From: Phycomyces blakesleeanus NRRL 1555(-) | Lineage: Eukaryota > Mucoromycota > Mucoromycetes > Mucorales > Phycomycetaceae | Direction: 5' to 3' | Assembly (NCBI RefSeq): GCF_001638985.1 | Contig: NW_017265135.1 | Span: 611,223-675,222, forward strand | DNA length: 64,000 bases | Shown here: positions 35,752 to 48,000 of the stretch, in pieces | How the letters are laid out: the number at the start of each line of letters is the position of its first letter | Position numbering within the stretch: position 1 is the first letter of the stretch | Notes under the pieces: generated by a model | Told to the model about the DNA's origin: nothing | The model's input: the letters and a program-made list of their open reading frames with translations, nothing else | Database searches by the model: none | Translations under genes and position numbers: made by a program

Positions 35752-37694
35752 TTGATTAGAAATGAAATATAAAAAGGAAAAATTATAACAAGAAAAAGAA
35801 GAGCTGAAATATCAAATATATATATTTACTTTTTATTTTGTATCTGAATGTGATTATACTTTTATATACGGTTTCTCTTCTGTGTGTGTGTGTACTATAG
35901 ACATGGTATATGTATTTTAGTAGTGGTCGTACAGGACCTGGGACAAAAAATACCGAATTTGTAGACTGGTGCACTTTTTGTATTCCCTATTTTAGACACA
36001 GAGTGTGGTCTCACGTGTGGCAGAATGAGTGGATATCAGAGATCAAAAAAAATAGAAAAAAAAAAATAGAAAAAAGGAGTGTACTTTAAATGGAAATGTG
36101 TGAATTCTGGGATCCTTCTGTACGTGCGAAAAATAGAGCAATGAAAAGAACTTGGAGACGATGAAGAAATACAAGAGGTGTTTGTATTATATATATATAC
36201 ACATATTATTTAATTTAATCAAAGATTTGCTACTATTATCTTCAAGGAAACACATGCCTATTGTTTTTTTTCTTGCTGTTAAAATATGGCAGAATAGAGC
36301 GGTGTCAAGAAACATGACTTTAAAAATAATTTGAATTTCAATACCGTGAATTTGATTACAGTTACGATGGTTACAGTGGTTACTATGGTTACTATTACCA
36401 TTGTCATTATCATTACCATGTACCATGTACCATGTACCATTACCACTACCATTAATATAAGCATAACCATATGCATTAATATTTACCATTAGTATTATTT
36501 AATCTAGTTTAGTATTAAAGGATAAAAACAGAATTATATATAACACCAAGCTAAAACTAATAGAATTTGTAATAAAAATTCATATATTTTTATGTTACTA
36601 GTGTTGTGCAGGTATTATTATTTTCTGGCTTTATTCATATATTTTTAATATGTATATAAATGTGTGCTTGTGCGTACATGGTATTATATAGATTGGTAGA
36701 AAGACTAGTCAATACGGAAAATCCAATTGAATGAATGAATGAATGAATGAATGGTATATATACGTATTTATAATATCAAAAGCCCTATAGTTAGATTCTT
36801 TCTATTGAATATCTGTGTTACTCTGAACCCACAATAACTAAAATATCCTATTTATAATTTTAAAGGTTTTTATTTTATTTTATATATTTATATATATTAC
36901 ATATATTCAGGGCTTGTGATACGATACACATCGGTAAAACTAACTTGGTAAAGAATAAATAAATAGCCAATACAAGAAGGCCAAAATAAAAATGTCAAAA
37001 TGTTAATGGAGACGATTTTAGCTACAAACTACACATTTGGTACAAATCATACTATCTCTATCTCTATCTCTTTCACACGCACACACATTTTATATACACA
37101 TACAGCCTATACATTTTTTTATTATTATTCATCGATCAAAAATTAATTAATTAATACAAAGTAAATTCATTCATGTGTGGACTGTACAGCAGCTTACAAA
37201 TTCATTTGTCTTTTATATAATATATATATATATATATATTATAAATAAACAATAGAGAAAAATCACCTTATACACAAAATAGCGTAGTTTAATGTACAAG
37301 ATATTTATATACTTCTTGTATAAAAATAGAATATTTAGGTATAGATATAGTTGAAGCTTTCTTGCGTGTTTGTTGTTGTTGTTGTGGTTGTTATTTTATA
37401 TCGTCAGGATTGATATGACAGATGATGAGGCGTATTTGGATACAAGGCATTTTATTTGTTTATTTATTTATTTTCCATTGGATGAGCCGCGCTTAATTTT
37501 AGTTTTTTATGGTAATGATAGTAATAATAAGAGTGATGATTATGATGAGAGAAGTTAGTTTTGGGGGTGAGGGTGGGATAGTAATGATTATAAGTATGCT
37601 ATTGCTGTTGATAAATGATGTATTTAGCTGGTGAGTGGGTGTTGCTATTGTTAATGATGACTATGATGATGATGATTATGAATTTTTCTTTCCG
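35752..37694. other. Intergenic, CotH / G-beta
   Basis: About 1.9 kb between same-strand genes. Contains CotH upstream sequence, a TGTACCATG/ACCATT minisatellite (about 36364-36440), (AATG)n near 36732, a TA run at about 37219-37240 and ATG-rich simple sequence at 37500-37680. No gene seen. Confidence 0.55.
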
Positions 37695-39126
37695 TTACAG
37701 CCATATCTATCAGATTGAAATTAATAAAGTAAAATTTTATATATTTCCTTTTAAAAATGAAGAAGTAGACAACTTACCTTTAAGAAACTATCCCAACTTC
37801 CTGTACATAATGCCCTACCATCGCTAGACACACCAAGACAAGAAACTCGGTTGTCGTGTCCACGCAAGATTCCCACTCTTTCCCCGCGCATAGTATCCCA
37901 GACGTGGCAATTGAAATCATCATAGCCACCAAACAGGAGTCTACCTGATTTTGAAAATGCCAGGGACGTAACTCCACTAAAGATCTGCTCATGCGAGAAT
38001 AAATTCAATTCGCGGTCAGCTCGCATGTCGAATAGCCGACAGCTCGCATCGTCCGATCCTGACCCGATAGCGTTTCCGTCCGGGAAAAACTGAACCGCAT
38101 TGATGTCAGATTCATGTCCACTGAAAACCTGAACACACTTATTGGCCCTAATGTCCCAGATCCTGGCAGTTGTGTCGCATGCACCGGAAACGAATATTGA
38201 AGGGTTTGGTGAAATTGAAACACTGTATGTTTATAAACACATACAAATGAATAATAAAGAAAAGAAACCAAGTAATCAAGTAAGCAAGTAATCAATAATC
38301 AATAAGAATTGAGATCCAACAAACCTCATCACATCTCCAGAATGATCCGTAAATTCCTGTAATTTCCTTCCAGAATCAATATCCCACAATATACAGGTAG
38401 TGTCTCCACTAGAGGTGAGAATTTGATTATCAGTTGGAAACCGGCAGCAACTGAGATACCCAGTGTGTCCAATTAATTCTCGTGTAGGGCGACTTATACT
38501 CCCATTTGTCTCTGCGGAAGACCTTATATTAAACACTGAGCATATATTATCCAATCCTCCAGAAGCAACCAGACCCCCGGATGGTCCATATGCGCATGTC
38601 ATGACCCACGAAGACTTTAAAGGCACGATGTGTGTCTTGTTTCCAGTGTATGAATCCCAGACAAGTAGTTTTCCATCTTGCGAAGCTGACACAAGACTAT
38701 TCTCATTAAATCCCCACTGCATGGCGTAGATCTTCGCCTGGTGACCTTTGAGCGTTCTTCCAATCTTCATTGACAGGCGAGGAAGTCGTTCCATGTGTTG
38801 TTTTGCGTAGTCACTGACTAAATTGAATGAATAATTGGTTGGTTGGTTGATAGATTGTTGGATTGGCGAATTGGTGATAATGTTTTGTGTGTACACAGTG
38901 ATAATAATAATAATAATAATAGTAGTAGTAGTAGTAGTAGTGCAGTTAAGGAAATGCAACAAAATTTTCTATACTCAAAGCCTTAAAGAAACAAATCGCT
39001 TATATGTAAAAACTCACGTGTAGTGTCACACAATGTACTCTTTCGACTCTTAATCTTATCTCGCAAAGCCTCTGCTTCTTGTCTTGCAGCTGCCATACGT
39101 TCTTGGATATCGCTTGGCGAACTCAT
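37695..39126 (-). CDS. Heterotrimeric G-protein beta subunit
   Basis: Beta subunit that pairs with G-gamma and transmits pheromone, nutrient or sensory signals from seven-helix receptors. Exons: 39126-39018, 38817-38325, 38222-37778, 37706-37695; 352 residues, the usual size. An N-terminal helix (residues 1-40, [20 protein letters not shown]) forms the gamma-binding coiled coil. Seven WD repeats follow: KIYAMQWG...[15 protein letters not shown]...CSVFN, YLSCCRF...[15 protein letters not shown]...[15 protein letters not shown]...[15 protein letters not shown]...[15 protein letters not shown]...LKIWL. The last exon is only 12 bp and gives the canonical KIWL-type end after splicing. Paralogues are common in Mucoromycota, so the exact pathway is not assigned. 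Confidence 0.94.
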
Positions 39127-40274
39127 GGTTTTATGTGGTAATAGATATGCTGTTTTATTTGGTAGCGTTGTTGTTGCTATTGATGTTGCTGTTGATTACT
39201 GTGCAAAAGACGTTTTTTAAAGAAATGCAAAATACACTAGAGCAAAAATAGAGAGAAAAAAACAAGAAACTTTCTCTTTTAGTGATTTTTTTTTTAAAAA
39301 AAAGAAAAAGCTACACACAAACACACATGCGTATATACATATACATATATATATATATGTACTGTTATATTCATCATACATTGGAGAATTTGGAACTATT
39401 AGCGTGTATTCCTTAGTCCTTGTGATTGTGCTTAAGCTTGTGCTTATGTCTGTGCTTATGCTTGTATATCTGTCTGTTTGCAATGTAAGAAAGTGTATCC
39501 TGTCTGAGTAAGGATATGTTTCTTTTTCTTTTCTCTCGTGTCGTCTCGTCTCGTCTGGCGTGGCGTGGCCTGATCTGGTCCGGTTGGGAATATTATATAA
39601 TATAAATTAGGAGGTAACGAAAGCAAAAGCAAAAGCAATAGCAATAGCAAAAGCAGGAAAGAGGAAGAGAGGGAAAAAGAGAGAAGGAGAGAAAAATGGC
39701 GAATATATGATAAGCACAAAAGAGAAACAATTTTTATTGTTATTATAAAATGGTGTACGCTTGTACACAAATGAATACAATTCTACCGCGCTGACATGAT
39801 TGATTTTCTCATCACTTTTTGGTTTGTTTTGTTTTTCTGAGACTAGTATAAAATAATACTGCTGATATTAGGACCAAGTAGTAATTCTGGCTGGGATAGC
39901 ATCAGCAGTGATACAAGTAGCAGTAAGAGTAGTAGAAGTAGAGCAAAGGCTTCAAGAAGAAAAATGGGCTATTACTTTTGAGCTACAATAATAGCAAAAA
40001 ATAATAATAAGAGAAAATGAAATTGAAACACATGTCGACATAAAAATAGGATAAAAAATAGTGCTTAATCGAAATTCAACCTTAAAACAACCCTTAAACC
40101 CTGGAAAATCTTGCAAAAACCTCCTACTAAAATCGCCTTTTTTTTCTTTACCAAGCTGTAAGACTTTGCGTAAGAATTACTCATTCAATACATTATTAAT
40201 AATATTAATACTATAGATGAATTCATCATCAACTCAAGAAATACGCTCACATTTCAGCTCAATATTGAATATAT
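39127..40274. other. Intergenic, G-beta / truncated gene
   Basis: Divergent spacer. Contains a T/A palindrome (about 39286-39302), GGCGTGG and AGCAAA short repeats (39555-39655), and from about 39950 a stretch related to 63335-63480. No gene seen before 40275. Confidence 0.5.
39950..40150 (+). repeat. Dispersed upstream-type repeat, copy 1
   Basis: Diverged match to about 63335-63480: shared order TACTTTTGA(G/A)CTAC, ATAGC then AAAA, GAAATTGAAACA-like, CCCTTA(A/G)ACCCT and a run of cytosines or C-rich bases before TTTCTTT. Both copies lie 5' of a forward gene. Confidence 0.55.
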
Positions 40275-40596
40275 ATGAAAGACAAGAAGAATAAGAAGTC
40301 ATTGCTTGAAACTTCGCCTCTCATTGGTATAGAAAGAGAAATGTTTTCCGTACATCCAGCATTGGTTGGCTACGATTATGCACAGACAATCTGGAAGAGG
40401 TAATAACGTAATAGCCTTTAATATTTACTTGTGTTGTCAGTCAGTCTATGGACGATTTCTTGACTTTTTATTTTATTTTGTGAAATTTGTTTACGACTCC
40501 GTCATGTTGCTGTATTGAGCAGCTCTTATCCTCATCTTGATTGGCTCAGATCGATGGTTTGCAAGAAAAAGGTCTTGTCCCAATATCCAATAAATA
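40275..40596 (+). pseudogene. 5' part of a gene cut off by a TIR element
   Basis: Exon 1, 40275-40399, starts MKDKKNKKSLLETSPLIGIE and continues FSVHPALVGYDYAQTIWK to a GTAATA donor. After a 123-bp intron the frame resumes at 40523 (SSYPHLDWLRSMVCKKKVLS) and runs to 40596, exactly where the inverted-repeat element begins; inside the element it stops within about 15 codons. No matching 3' part is visible after 41338. No domain recognised. An intact short gene ending inside the element is less likely but possible. Confidence 0.45.
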
Positions 40597-41338
40597 GGGG
40601 GTACTCAGCCAAATTGATCGATCAAATTCTTGTGTGAATCTTGGCCAATGGTATCAATTTGTAGTTGAGGACACCAAAAGACAAAAGTACAAAATTCGTA
40701 CAAAATTCATAGATTTTTATAGCATTTATAGAATAATCTTTGCACATTCTGATTTCTTCTTTGAACCTGTAGGCATCTAGACTCTCGAAGAAATCAAGCG
40801 CTCTTTCCCTTTACTCAACATCTGGCAATACATTGTCAACCTTGTGTATGTATTTATTGGCTTTAAGTGTTTGTTTAAGCTCCTTCGCGGCAGTCATCTG
40901 CTCCAACTTTATATTAACTTCCTTTTTGATTACTTCTAAAATATCTTTAATAAGTTCGTCTGCACTTGCTGATAAAGACTCTACCAGTGTTTTTTTTCAC
41001 GATAAATTCCCTGATTTTATGCGATTTCTTCAAGGCATCAATTGCTTGTTGCTTTGTACTATATTTTGGCATGTAAGATGGAGAGAAAGAAGTATTATAT
41101 AACTGTTGGCAATAAATTCTATGATTTATTAAGGAGAAAGATAAAAACAGTATCGTATTGCATATAAAAAGTAAGGATTAGGTTAATCAGAGAGCCGTAC
41201 GTTTTTCGATCAAAATTTGATCGAAATTTGATCTTTCAAAAAGACGATCAAATTTTTATCGTCGCTATTACAATTGTAGTCCAATAATATGGCGTTCTGA
41301 ATTCAAAATTTGATCGATCAATCTGGCTGAGTACCCCC
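40597..41338. mobile_element. Non-autonomous DNA transposon with 32-bp TIRs
   Basis: 742-bp element. The terminal inverted repeats at 40597-40628 and 41307-41338 start GGGGGTACTCAGCC and match at 31 of 32 positions. Flanks carry ATA on both sides, a likely 3-bp target duplication. Subterminal GATCAAATTT-type motifs cluster at 41205-41260. On the minus strand from 41072 a frame starts MPKYSTKQQAIDALKKSHKI and then breaks, suggesting a transposase remnant. A 3-bp duplication and G-rich ends would fit the PIF/Harbinger type, but the target is not the usual TWA, so the superfamily is not settled. Confidence 0.8.
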
Positions 41339-41624
41339 ATAAAATAAAATATGAAATCAAAGATTTTATTTTATTTTATTTTAACTTTTTAATTTTTTAA
41401 TTTTTTAATTTTTTTTTTTACCCCTCTGATAAATTATATATAAATTACCTTTTTTTTATTTTTATTTTTATATCATCTTTTCCCCCTCTGCTTCTTGTTC
41501 TTCTTATTTTTATCAAAATAAGGTCAACAAAGAAAAATTCCAAAGATTCCAACCCACTCAAACGAGAAAGAAAGAAGAAGAAGAAAAAAAGAGTGATTTT
41601 GTTGAGGATTAAACAGATTTCTCA

Positions 41625-44600
41625 ATGGTAGAAAGTAATACGGTGAGTTAGTCTTGGTGTGCAATCCTTATTACTTTATCATTATACATGTACAGGCATG
41701 TGTATATTATATAGACTGTAGAGAATTATGAATAAGAAGAAAATTAAGAGGAAGATGCACGTACTGAACATTATTCACAATATATGAACACACACACGCA
41801 CACATGTATACCGCTACTATTACTACATTATATATTACACATTGTATAATAAATGAACGCATTCAGCTATTATATGATACACTGGGATCACTCAGAGTAC
41901 CCGATCTCAAGTCCATTATTAACATGGTCAACGACAAATTCAATCACACAATCTCTACCAAAGGTAGAAAAGACGAGATTGTTCTTCGATTGAGCGAACA
42001 CCTACCCGAGTTGGTAGAAAAGTGTGATAAAGCAGAAGCAAAATACGTCATAGACTTTATGAATACTGCTGCCAATAAAAAGTAAGAGATATTTCATTAT
42101 TATGTGTATACATATCTATGTATAATAATAATAATAATACTTGACATGTTACTGTGTCATAAAAAAAAGTCAATTTGTGGCAAGGCTAAGCTTGATGTTT
42201 ATTTGATTTATCTCATCTTAATTTAATACGATTTTATTCGATTTGATTTGATCGACAACAAATGTTCTGTTTTATATATGATACATATATTATTATCATT
42301 ATAATTACTGTAGGTTGGCATGGACTTACTCTCAAGGCTCTTTTAAACTGTTGGAGGATACTACTCCGGAAGAACAAGAAAGAGTGGCTGAAGAAGACAC
42401 ATTGACCCAGCCTACTCTTCCACAAAGCGTACCAAATTCAGCTGATGGACCATGGCCAAAACGACGGAGACTCCAAGATCAAGATCAAAGCCAACAGCTA
42501 AATGAACGAGAATCACAATTACAATTTAATCAGGCACAACTACTTCATGAGACGCAACAAAATGACCTGACACGGCAACACCATCTACTCCAAGAACAAT
42601 CGCAACAGCAGCCTAATCCTAATCAACTAGCAGAATACATGATAAAAACCCCACAAGTATCTATGTCAGATCCTAACAATATGCATCAATCATCCACCAG
42701 TCAAGGATTTCCATCACAATACAGAACAGACAATCCAATGCTGATCAATACCAAGCCAAATTCTTTTTACCGACGTATCTCTACATTAACACACACGGTT
42801 TCGTGTCCAGGTAAAATACACATAGCTTAATATTAGATATATTAGATACATAAAGGGAATGATATGGCGCCCTTCTTTCTTTTTTGAAACTTAAAAGCAT
42901 CCAATAAATCTCACGCCTTTGATTTTATTTTATCTTTTAAAAAAAAAGTAACGCCTGAAAACGGAAGAGGATCAAAGCACCTTAACTTCAAATTGAGCCT
43001 TCAGCAAGTCGAAAAACTCAAACTTCCCAGACCTTACGATGGACGATCTATATTTCAAGTACGAATGTTCTGTATTGCAGCACCAGATCCTGACCAAACC
43101 GACCCAACGGCAGAATCATTGATAGAATTCCCACCCATGTGTGAATTGAGAATAAATGGTCACATAATAGAGGGGAGTGTAAGTATCTTCTATTTATCTT
43201 TCTATATTTCTTTCTTTTATTTGATTACTTATCTTTTGAGGGCCTATCCACTAGTCACTTCGTGGTTTAAAAAATAAACCAGGAACAGTACACGCTCCTG
43301 ATGTAACACCTTGGATAAAACCCTTTCATCTAAATAAAGTCGAGTTGCTGTTTGCCAATACAACAAAGGTGAGTAATGTCAAACAATGTGGTTGGTTGAG
43401 TTAATATCAATTAATGTGGGTGAGGAGGAAAGGGTCTTTCTTATTATTTCTTTATCGTAATCTATATTCTGTATATATATATGTGTGTGTGTGTGTGCGT
43501 GTGTGCGTGTGTGCGTGTGTTTATATAATTGTGGTTTGATTTTCTTTGGTTAGCGATATTTAGCATGTATGGAATTTGTCGAGAGAAGTACAGTAAATGC
43601 TCTAGTCGAGGATTTAACCGTAAACTTTACGATGTCAAAAGAAACCGTTTTGGAGAACTGTAAGTCCAGAAAATCAATGAAACAAAACATAAAGAAAAAA
43701 GGTTTGATTTTAACTGTTAAATGATTAACGAATGACTATTTATTGTTATATTTAGTCAAGAACACCAACAGCGACACAGATATTGTAATCACTTATGCAA
43801 CATTGACTACAAGATGTCCTGTAAGCTATATATTTATTTATTTATATATATTTACGCGTATGCGCGAGCAAATTTAATCTAGGAATAAAGTATAGTCAAA
43901 CTTATATTACAACTTTCTAGATTGGCTTTAGCCGTATCGGAATACCCTGCCGAAGCATCGCATGCCAACATTTGCAGTGCTACGATCTAACTACATTCTT
44001 ATCCATGAACGAGCAAACACCGACATGGAAATGCCCAGTGTGTTCATGTTCCATTTCATCTCACCGAGAGTTATTTATCGATGGTCACTTTTCAGACATT
44101 CTGTCCCGGGTGGGCAAAAGGATCGAAAGCATACAGATAGACTCGAACGGAGAGATGAAAGAGGGATCTGGCGGTGGAAATTCCAGTGAAGACGATGGTG
44201 AAGATTGCGCAGATTACGATTCTGATGACAACCCTATAACATCCGCATCGCCTCAAACAAATCTTAGAAAAGAGAATAATCCAGCTAATCCATCTCCAGC
44301 TATTTTGTGCATCGACAGTGACAGTGACAACGATAACGACAATAGTAATAATAATGTTAATAGTAATATCAATAGTAGTAGTAGTAATAATAATAGTAAT
44401 AGTAATAATAGTAGTAGTAGCAGTAGTAGTAGTAATATTAATAATAATGGCGACAAAGACAAAGGCAAAGGCAAAGACAACATCAAAGTTAAAGACAACG
44501 ATAAAAGCGAATGCGAATGCGAATGCCAATCCAAATCCAAATCCAAATCCAAAGAAAATGAAGATGTCAATCGTAATGATAAAGAGAAAGAGAAAGGCGA

Positions 44601-44811
44601 TGATGTTAAAGCGCAACCCAAACCATTGAAATCAAATCCTAGCTGCAGCAGTGCTGGCAGCCATGTAACATCTAATTATAACCACCAGGACCAAAAATCA
44701 AGGTCATTACGGCGTACAGAAAAAAACAAAAATCGCCCACTTGTTATTGACCTAACTACAGACAGTGAAGAAGAAGATGACGAAGACAAAAAAGTTATCG
44801 TAAAGACCTAA
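41625..44811 (+). CDS. siz1: SUMO E3 ligase, Siz/PIAS family (SP-RING)
   Basis: Transfers SUMO from Ubc9 to nuclear and septin-type substrates. Exons: 41625-41642, 41867-42081, 42314-42810, 42949-43178, 43255-43368, 43554-43659, 43756-43820, 43921-44811; 711 residues. A SAP-like DNA-binding segment covers about 18-55 (LRVPDLKSIINMVND, GRKDEIVLRLSEHL). A PINIT domain spans about 250-415 and includes SLRGLKNKPGTVHAPDVTPW. The SP-RING (about 416-480) has IPCRSIACQHLQCYDL and WKCPVC with the zinc-binding Cys/His set. Two likely SUMO-interacting motifs follow: ILCIDSDSD and VIDLTTDSEEED. Between them lies Asn/Ser and Lys/Asp/Glu low-complexity sequence made of trinucleotide and hexanucleotide repeats. 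Confidence 0.92.
44330..44560 (+). repeat. Coding microsatellites in the Siz/PIAS tail
   Basis: Runs of AAT/AGT, GACAAAGGCAAA-like, GCGAAT and TCCAAA units encode Asn/Ser, Lys/Gly/Asp, Cys/Glu and Ser/Lys tracts. Frames on both strands are open through it because of the repeats. Confidence 0.9.
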
Positions 44812-45010
44812 AAAGAATGAAAATAAAAGGCCTAAATTTAAATATTATCTTTTAAATATCTAAAATAACTCTTGAGCTTTATCTTTCTTTTCCTTTTCTT
44901 CCTCAATAAGTAATGATCTTATTTTCTTATTTTGTTCGTATACATATAAAGATGTGTATAAAAGATGTGGATGTCTGTGTTTGCGTATTTGATAAACTGA
45001 GATGTATCAA

Positions 45011-46844
45011 TCATGCCTCGTTTAATAATCGATCTGTCTTCACAACCTCCATTCTTCTTTCTTCTAGTAACGCTTCCAATTCTCGCTTCTTGTCTCGCGC
45101 TTCTTCGACAAGTCTATCCAATCGACGGATTGCATCACGTCCGACCTCAATGTCCCTAGATTGCTTCTGGATTTTGTCAGCAACGTCGGCTTGGTTAGTG
45201 AGTTGTTGTAACTTGTAATCATACAAGGCCTGGAATTGGTCCCGTAGAGGACGTGATTCAAAATCATGGGCAGAGTTATTTTCTTTCATGGCCAGAGCAC
45301 GCTTCTCGGCCTCTTTTGCTTGCAGTTTTAAGGCTGCCAATTCTCGTTTCAACATTTCTTCCTCATCATATTTTTCCCCCTTTACAGATGTTCCTATCAT
45401 TTGCACACACACACACACACACACGCATATATATATATATATATATAGACGTTAATATATTATTATATTCTTATCATTATCATTATTACCTTTGGAGCTA
45501 AGAGAGGTACTTGCCACACCAAGGCGGTTCACATAACTATCAGCTAATTGAGCACTTTTGGACATCGATTGATTGTTGCCCTTGCGTGCTCCAGTGCCTG
45601 CTCCCGGACGTTCTCCCAAATCAGCAGCGTACTCGCCTGCAAATGCTGCCTGAAGATCCGGGGGAAGTTCTTTGGGGATAGGAGCCCCTTTCGTCCGTTG
45701 GTTCAAGATATGGAAATAAGTAATACATTGATCTTGGGTAAGAGCTAGAGTGTGATTTACATCCACCAACGACCTGGTGAAATATAAAAAGTAAAAATAA
45801 AGTTTGCTTAAAATATTAGTACAAATTTTGATGAAATATGTATATATTATCTTTCTCTCTCTTTTACCATGCATCGGATAGGTCTGCATGTGAGAGCCCA
45901 AGAGATCTGTAAAAGTCATCCATTAAGCCAACTATAGAAACCAAAAAAAAAGAAAAGAAAAAGGTAAAATGAGAAAAATATAATATTGTACGCATGAAAA
46001 GAAATTATCGACATTTGATTGGTTTATGGTCTTGAAAACATACACTTTACTTTGCCGGTTTCATTCGCATATTTTGAATAGATATTTTGGTATGAAGTCA
46101 TGTCCTGTGGTGTCATGTCCCAACTAAATTCGACTGGGCCGGAAGCTGGTGAAGCCTGAGTATATCCAGTAGCATAAGGCTGTTGATAGGGTGCGTATCC
46201 TGTCTGTTGTGGCATCATTCCTGTCTGCTGAGGCATCATTCCTGAATGCGGTTGTGACATGTATCCATTTGGAAATAAATGTATTTTGGATTGTGGAACT
46301 AATGATGGTGGTAGGCTGGTTGGTGTTTCGGCTCCATTGATGCACTCGAACGTAAGATGCATAGCAATACAAAACTCTTCGAAATCTAGACTTCCATCCT
46401 TGTCAATATCTGAAAGGTCCCTGCATAAGAGTAGTGATATATGCACACCAAGTAATAATGCATTCGAAACTTGTTAATTTAGCAAACACAAAAGAAAAGA
46501 AGAAGAGAAAAGAAATAGGTTGTAATTTGTATTTATTTATTTATTAATTAATATTATTACCAAATTCTTTCGAGTCTATCTGGTGGTAAGCTTGAACTCA
46601 AAAGGACATCTCTTGCAATTGAGCCTACAGGAATATATGTTTATATAAATAATTCAAGTAAATTAAGAGAATTAATTGTGCATTATTTTCATTTCAAAAA
46701 AGAATTATAGAAATTATTATAATTTTTAGTAATGGCAGTAGTAGCAGCATTAGTATTGTTACCTGACATGTAGCCATTAACTGCACCACGCGCTTGGAAG
46801 ATTTCGGCATATTTTGTCTTTTCATCAGATGTAATGACGCTCAT
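45011..46844 (-). CDS. END3: End3, EH-domain actin/endocytosis regulator
   Basis: End3 joins Pan1 and Sla1 in the complex that drives Arp2/3 actin assembly at endocytic sites. Exons: 46844-46763, 46624-46561, 46420-46044, 45931-45868, 45773-45490, 45393-45011; 417 residues. Residues 1-95 are the first EH domain (SDEKTKYAEIFQARGAVNGY, LPPDRLERIW, DLSDIDKDGSLDFEEFCIAM with an EF-hand loop). A PQQTG-repeat linker (GMMPQQTG twice) follows, then a second EH-like domain (about 145-220, EFSWDMTPQDMTSYQNIYSK, DAWSLVDVNHTLALTQDQ). The C-terminal half (about 290-417) is heptad-rich coiled coil, the Pan1-binding part in yeast. The gene is tail-to-tail with Siz, 199 bp apart. Confidence 0.94.
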
Positions 46845-47834
46845 CTTTGTACTTGTCTTTCTTTTAAAGGAAAAAGGATTCAGAATGCGTACCCGGATAG
46901 AGACACTCTAATTGTATATTTTATAATAATAAAGTTGTCCTCTTTTCTTTCTTTCCTTCTACTTATTTTTAATATTTTTTTAAGAACTCGAGTTGGATTG
47001 CAGTAAGTTTTAACCAACATATAATATAAAAAAATTAAGGACCTTCAAAAACTGTGTGCACGGTCACAGTTCCTAAAAAGGGAGATGTGCGGAATAGAAA
47101 TAAAATTAAAAAAAGAAAAGAGAAAAAAGAAAATGTACATAGTGGAATGGAGAGTAGAGAGGGGAAAGTGAGAAGGAGAATAGAAGAAAGGGTGGAAGGA
47201 GGTGGGAGTTTCATTTCTACACAAATTTTTCTTTTTCTTTTGACTAGTTCTAACCAATGCATTTTCTATTTATTTAAACTCTTAATAGATCTCTACACTA
47301 TAGATAGTAGAAAACAAAGTCAAAATGATTTAGTTATTTTTTAAAAAAAAACACCCTCCAAAGGGCCACACTGTGAAATCCAATTATTTAATTTTCACTT
47401 GCCGACCTGTTTTTGCTACTTTACTTGTAGCACATAAAAAATAGACAGTTTAGTATGATTTTTTCTAAAGTACGATTATAATTCCTAAGTAAAGCATGTT
47501 TATTATTTTTATTATACGACATTAGGAGAAACAATAATTTAAAGTACCGCCGCATTTTTTTTTGTGTACGAGAATTGCTAGCCTCACAAAATTGCTACGC
47601 TCCCAGGTGTTTTTAAATTACTAAAAACATCTTAGACCGTTTGAGTTCCAAAAATGCCCTGCAATCTACCAAAAAGACTGGGCATTTGAAATTCAAATTA
47701 ATTATTTTATTTTCATTTTCATTTTCATTTTTGCTTTTTTACAAGTTTTCACTGTCTTTAATTTTTTATTATTTTTTGATAACAAGTAATTGACCCTCTT
47801 ATCCCAATTATAATTTTATTTAAATATTATACTG

Positions 47835-48000
47835 CATTGCAATTAAGGCATTTGTGATTGATTTCGGATTAGTATCTCAATATTAGAAAAAATAGGTACT
47901 GTGAGAGTTTTATTTATTAAAAAAAGTTAAAATAATATTCGAGGTGTTTGGAGCTGATTTTGAGTTAGTATCTCAATGCTAGGAAATTCAGATACTATGA
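47835..48000 (-). repeat. Two tandem copies of the ~70-bp terminal module
   Basis: On the minus strand the motif AGTATCT(N~14)TTGAGATACTAA(C/T)CC occurs at the end of repeat copy B (about 48000-47935) and again about 90 bp further on (about 47910-47835), each preceded by AATAAA-type sequence. Confidence 0.65.

Noticed and set aside
36364..36440. ACCATT/TGTACCATG repeats as a CRISPR-like array
   Set aside because: Units are short, contiguous and degenerate, with no spacers; this is a minisatellite in a eukaryotic genome.
43261..43290. Acceptor at AAACCAG for Siz exon 5
   Set aside because: It puts a stop in frame; the earlier CACTAG acceptor gives SLRGLKNKPGTVHAPDV, a normal PINIT sequence, in phase.
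44092..44629. Long open frames on both strands across the Siz tail
   Set aside because: They come from trinucleotide and hexanucleotide repeats inside the real SP-RING gene; the Siz frame has the domains.
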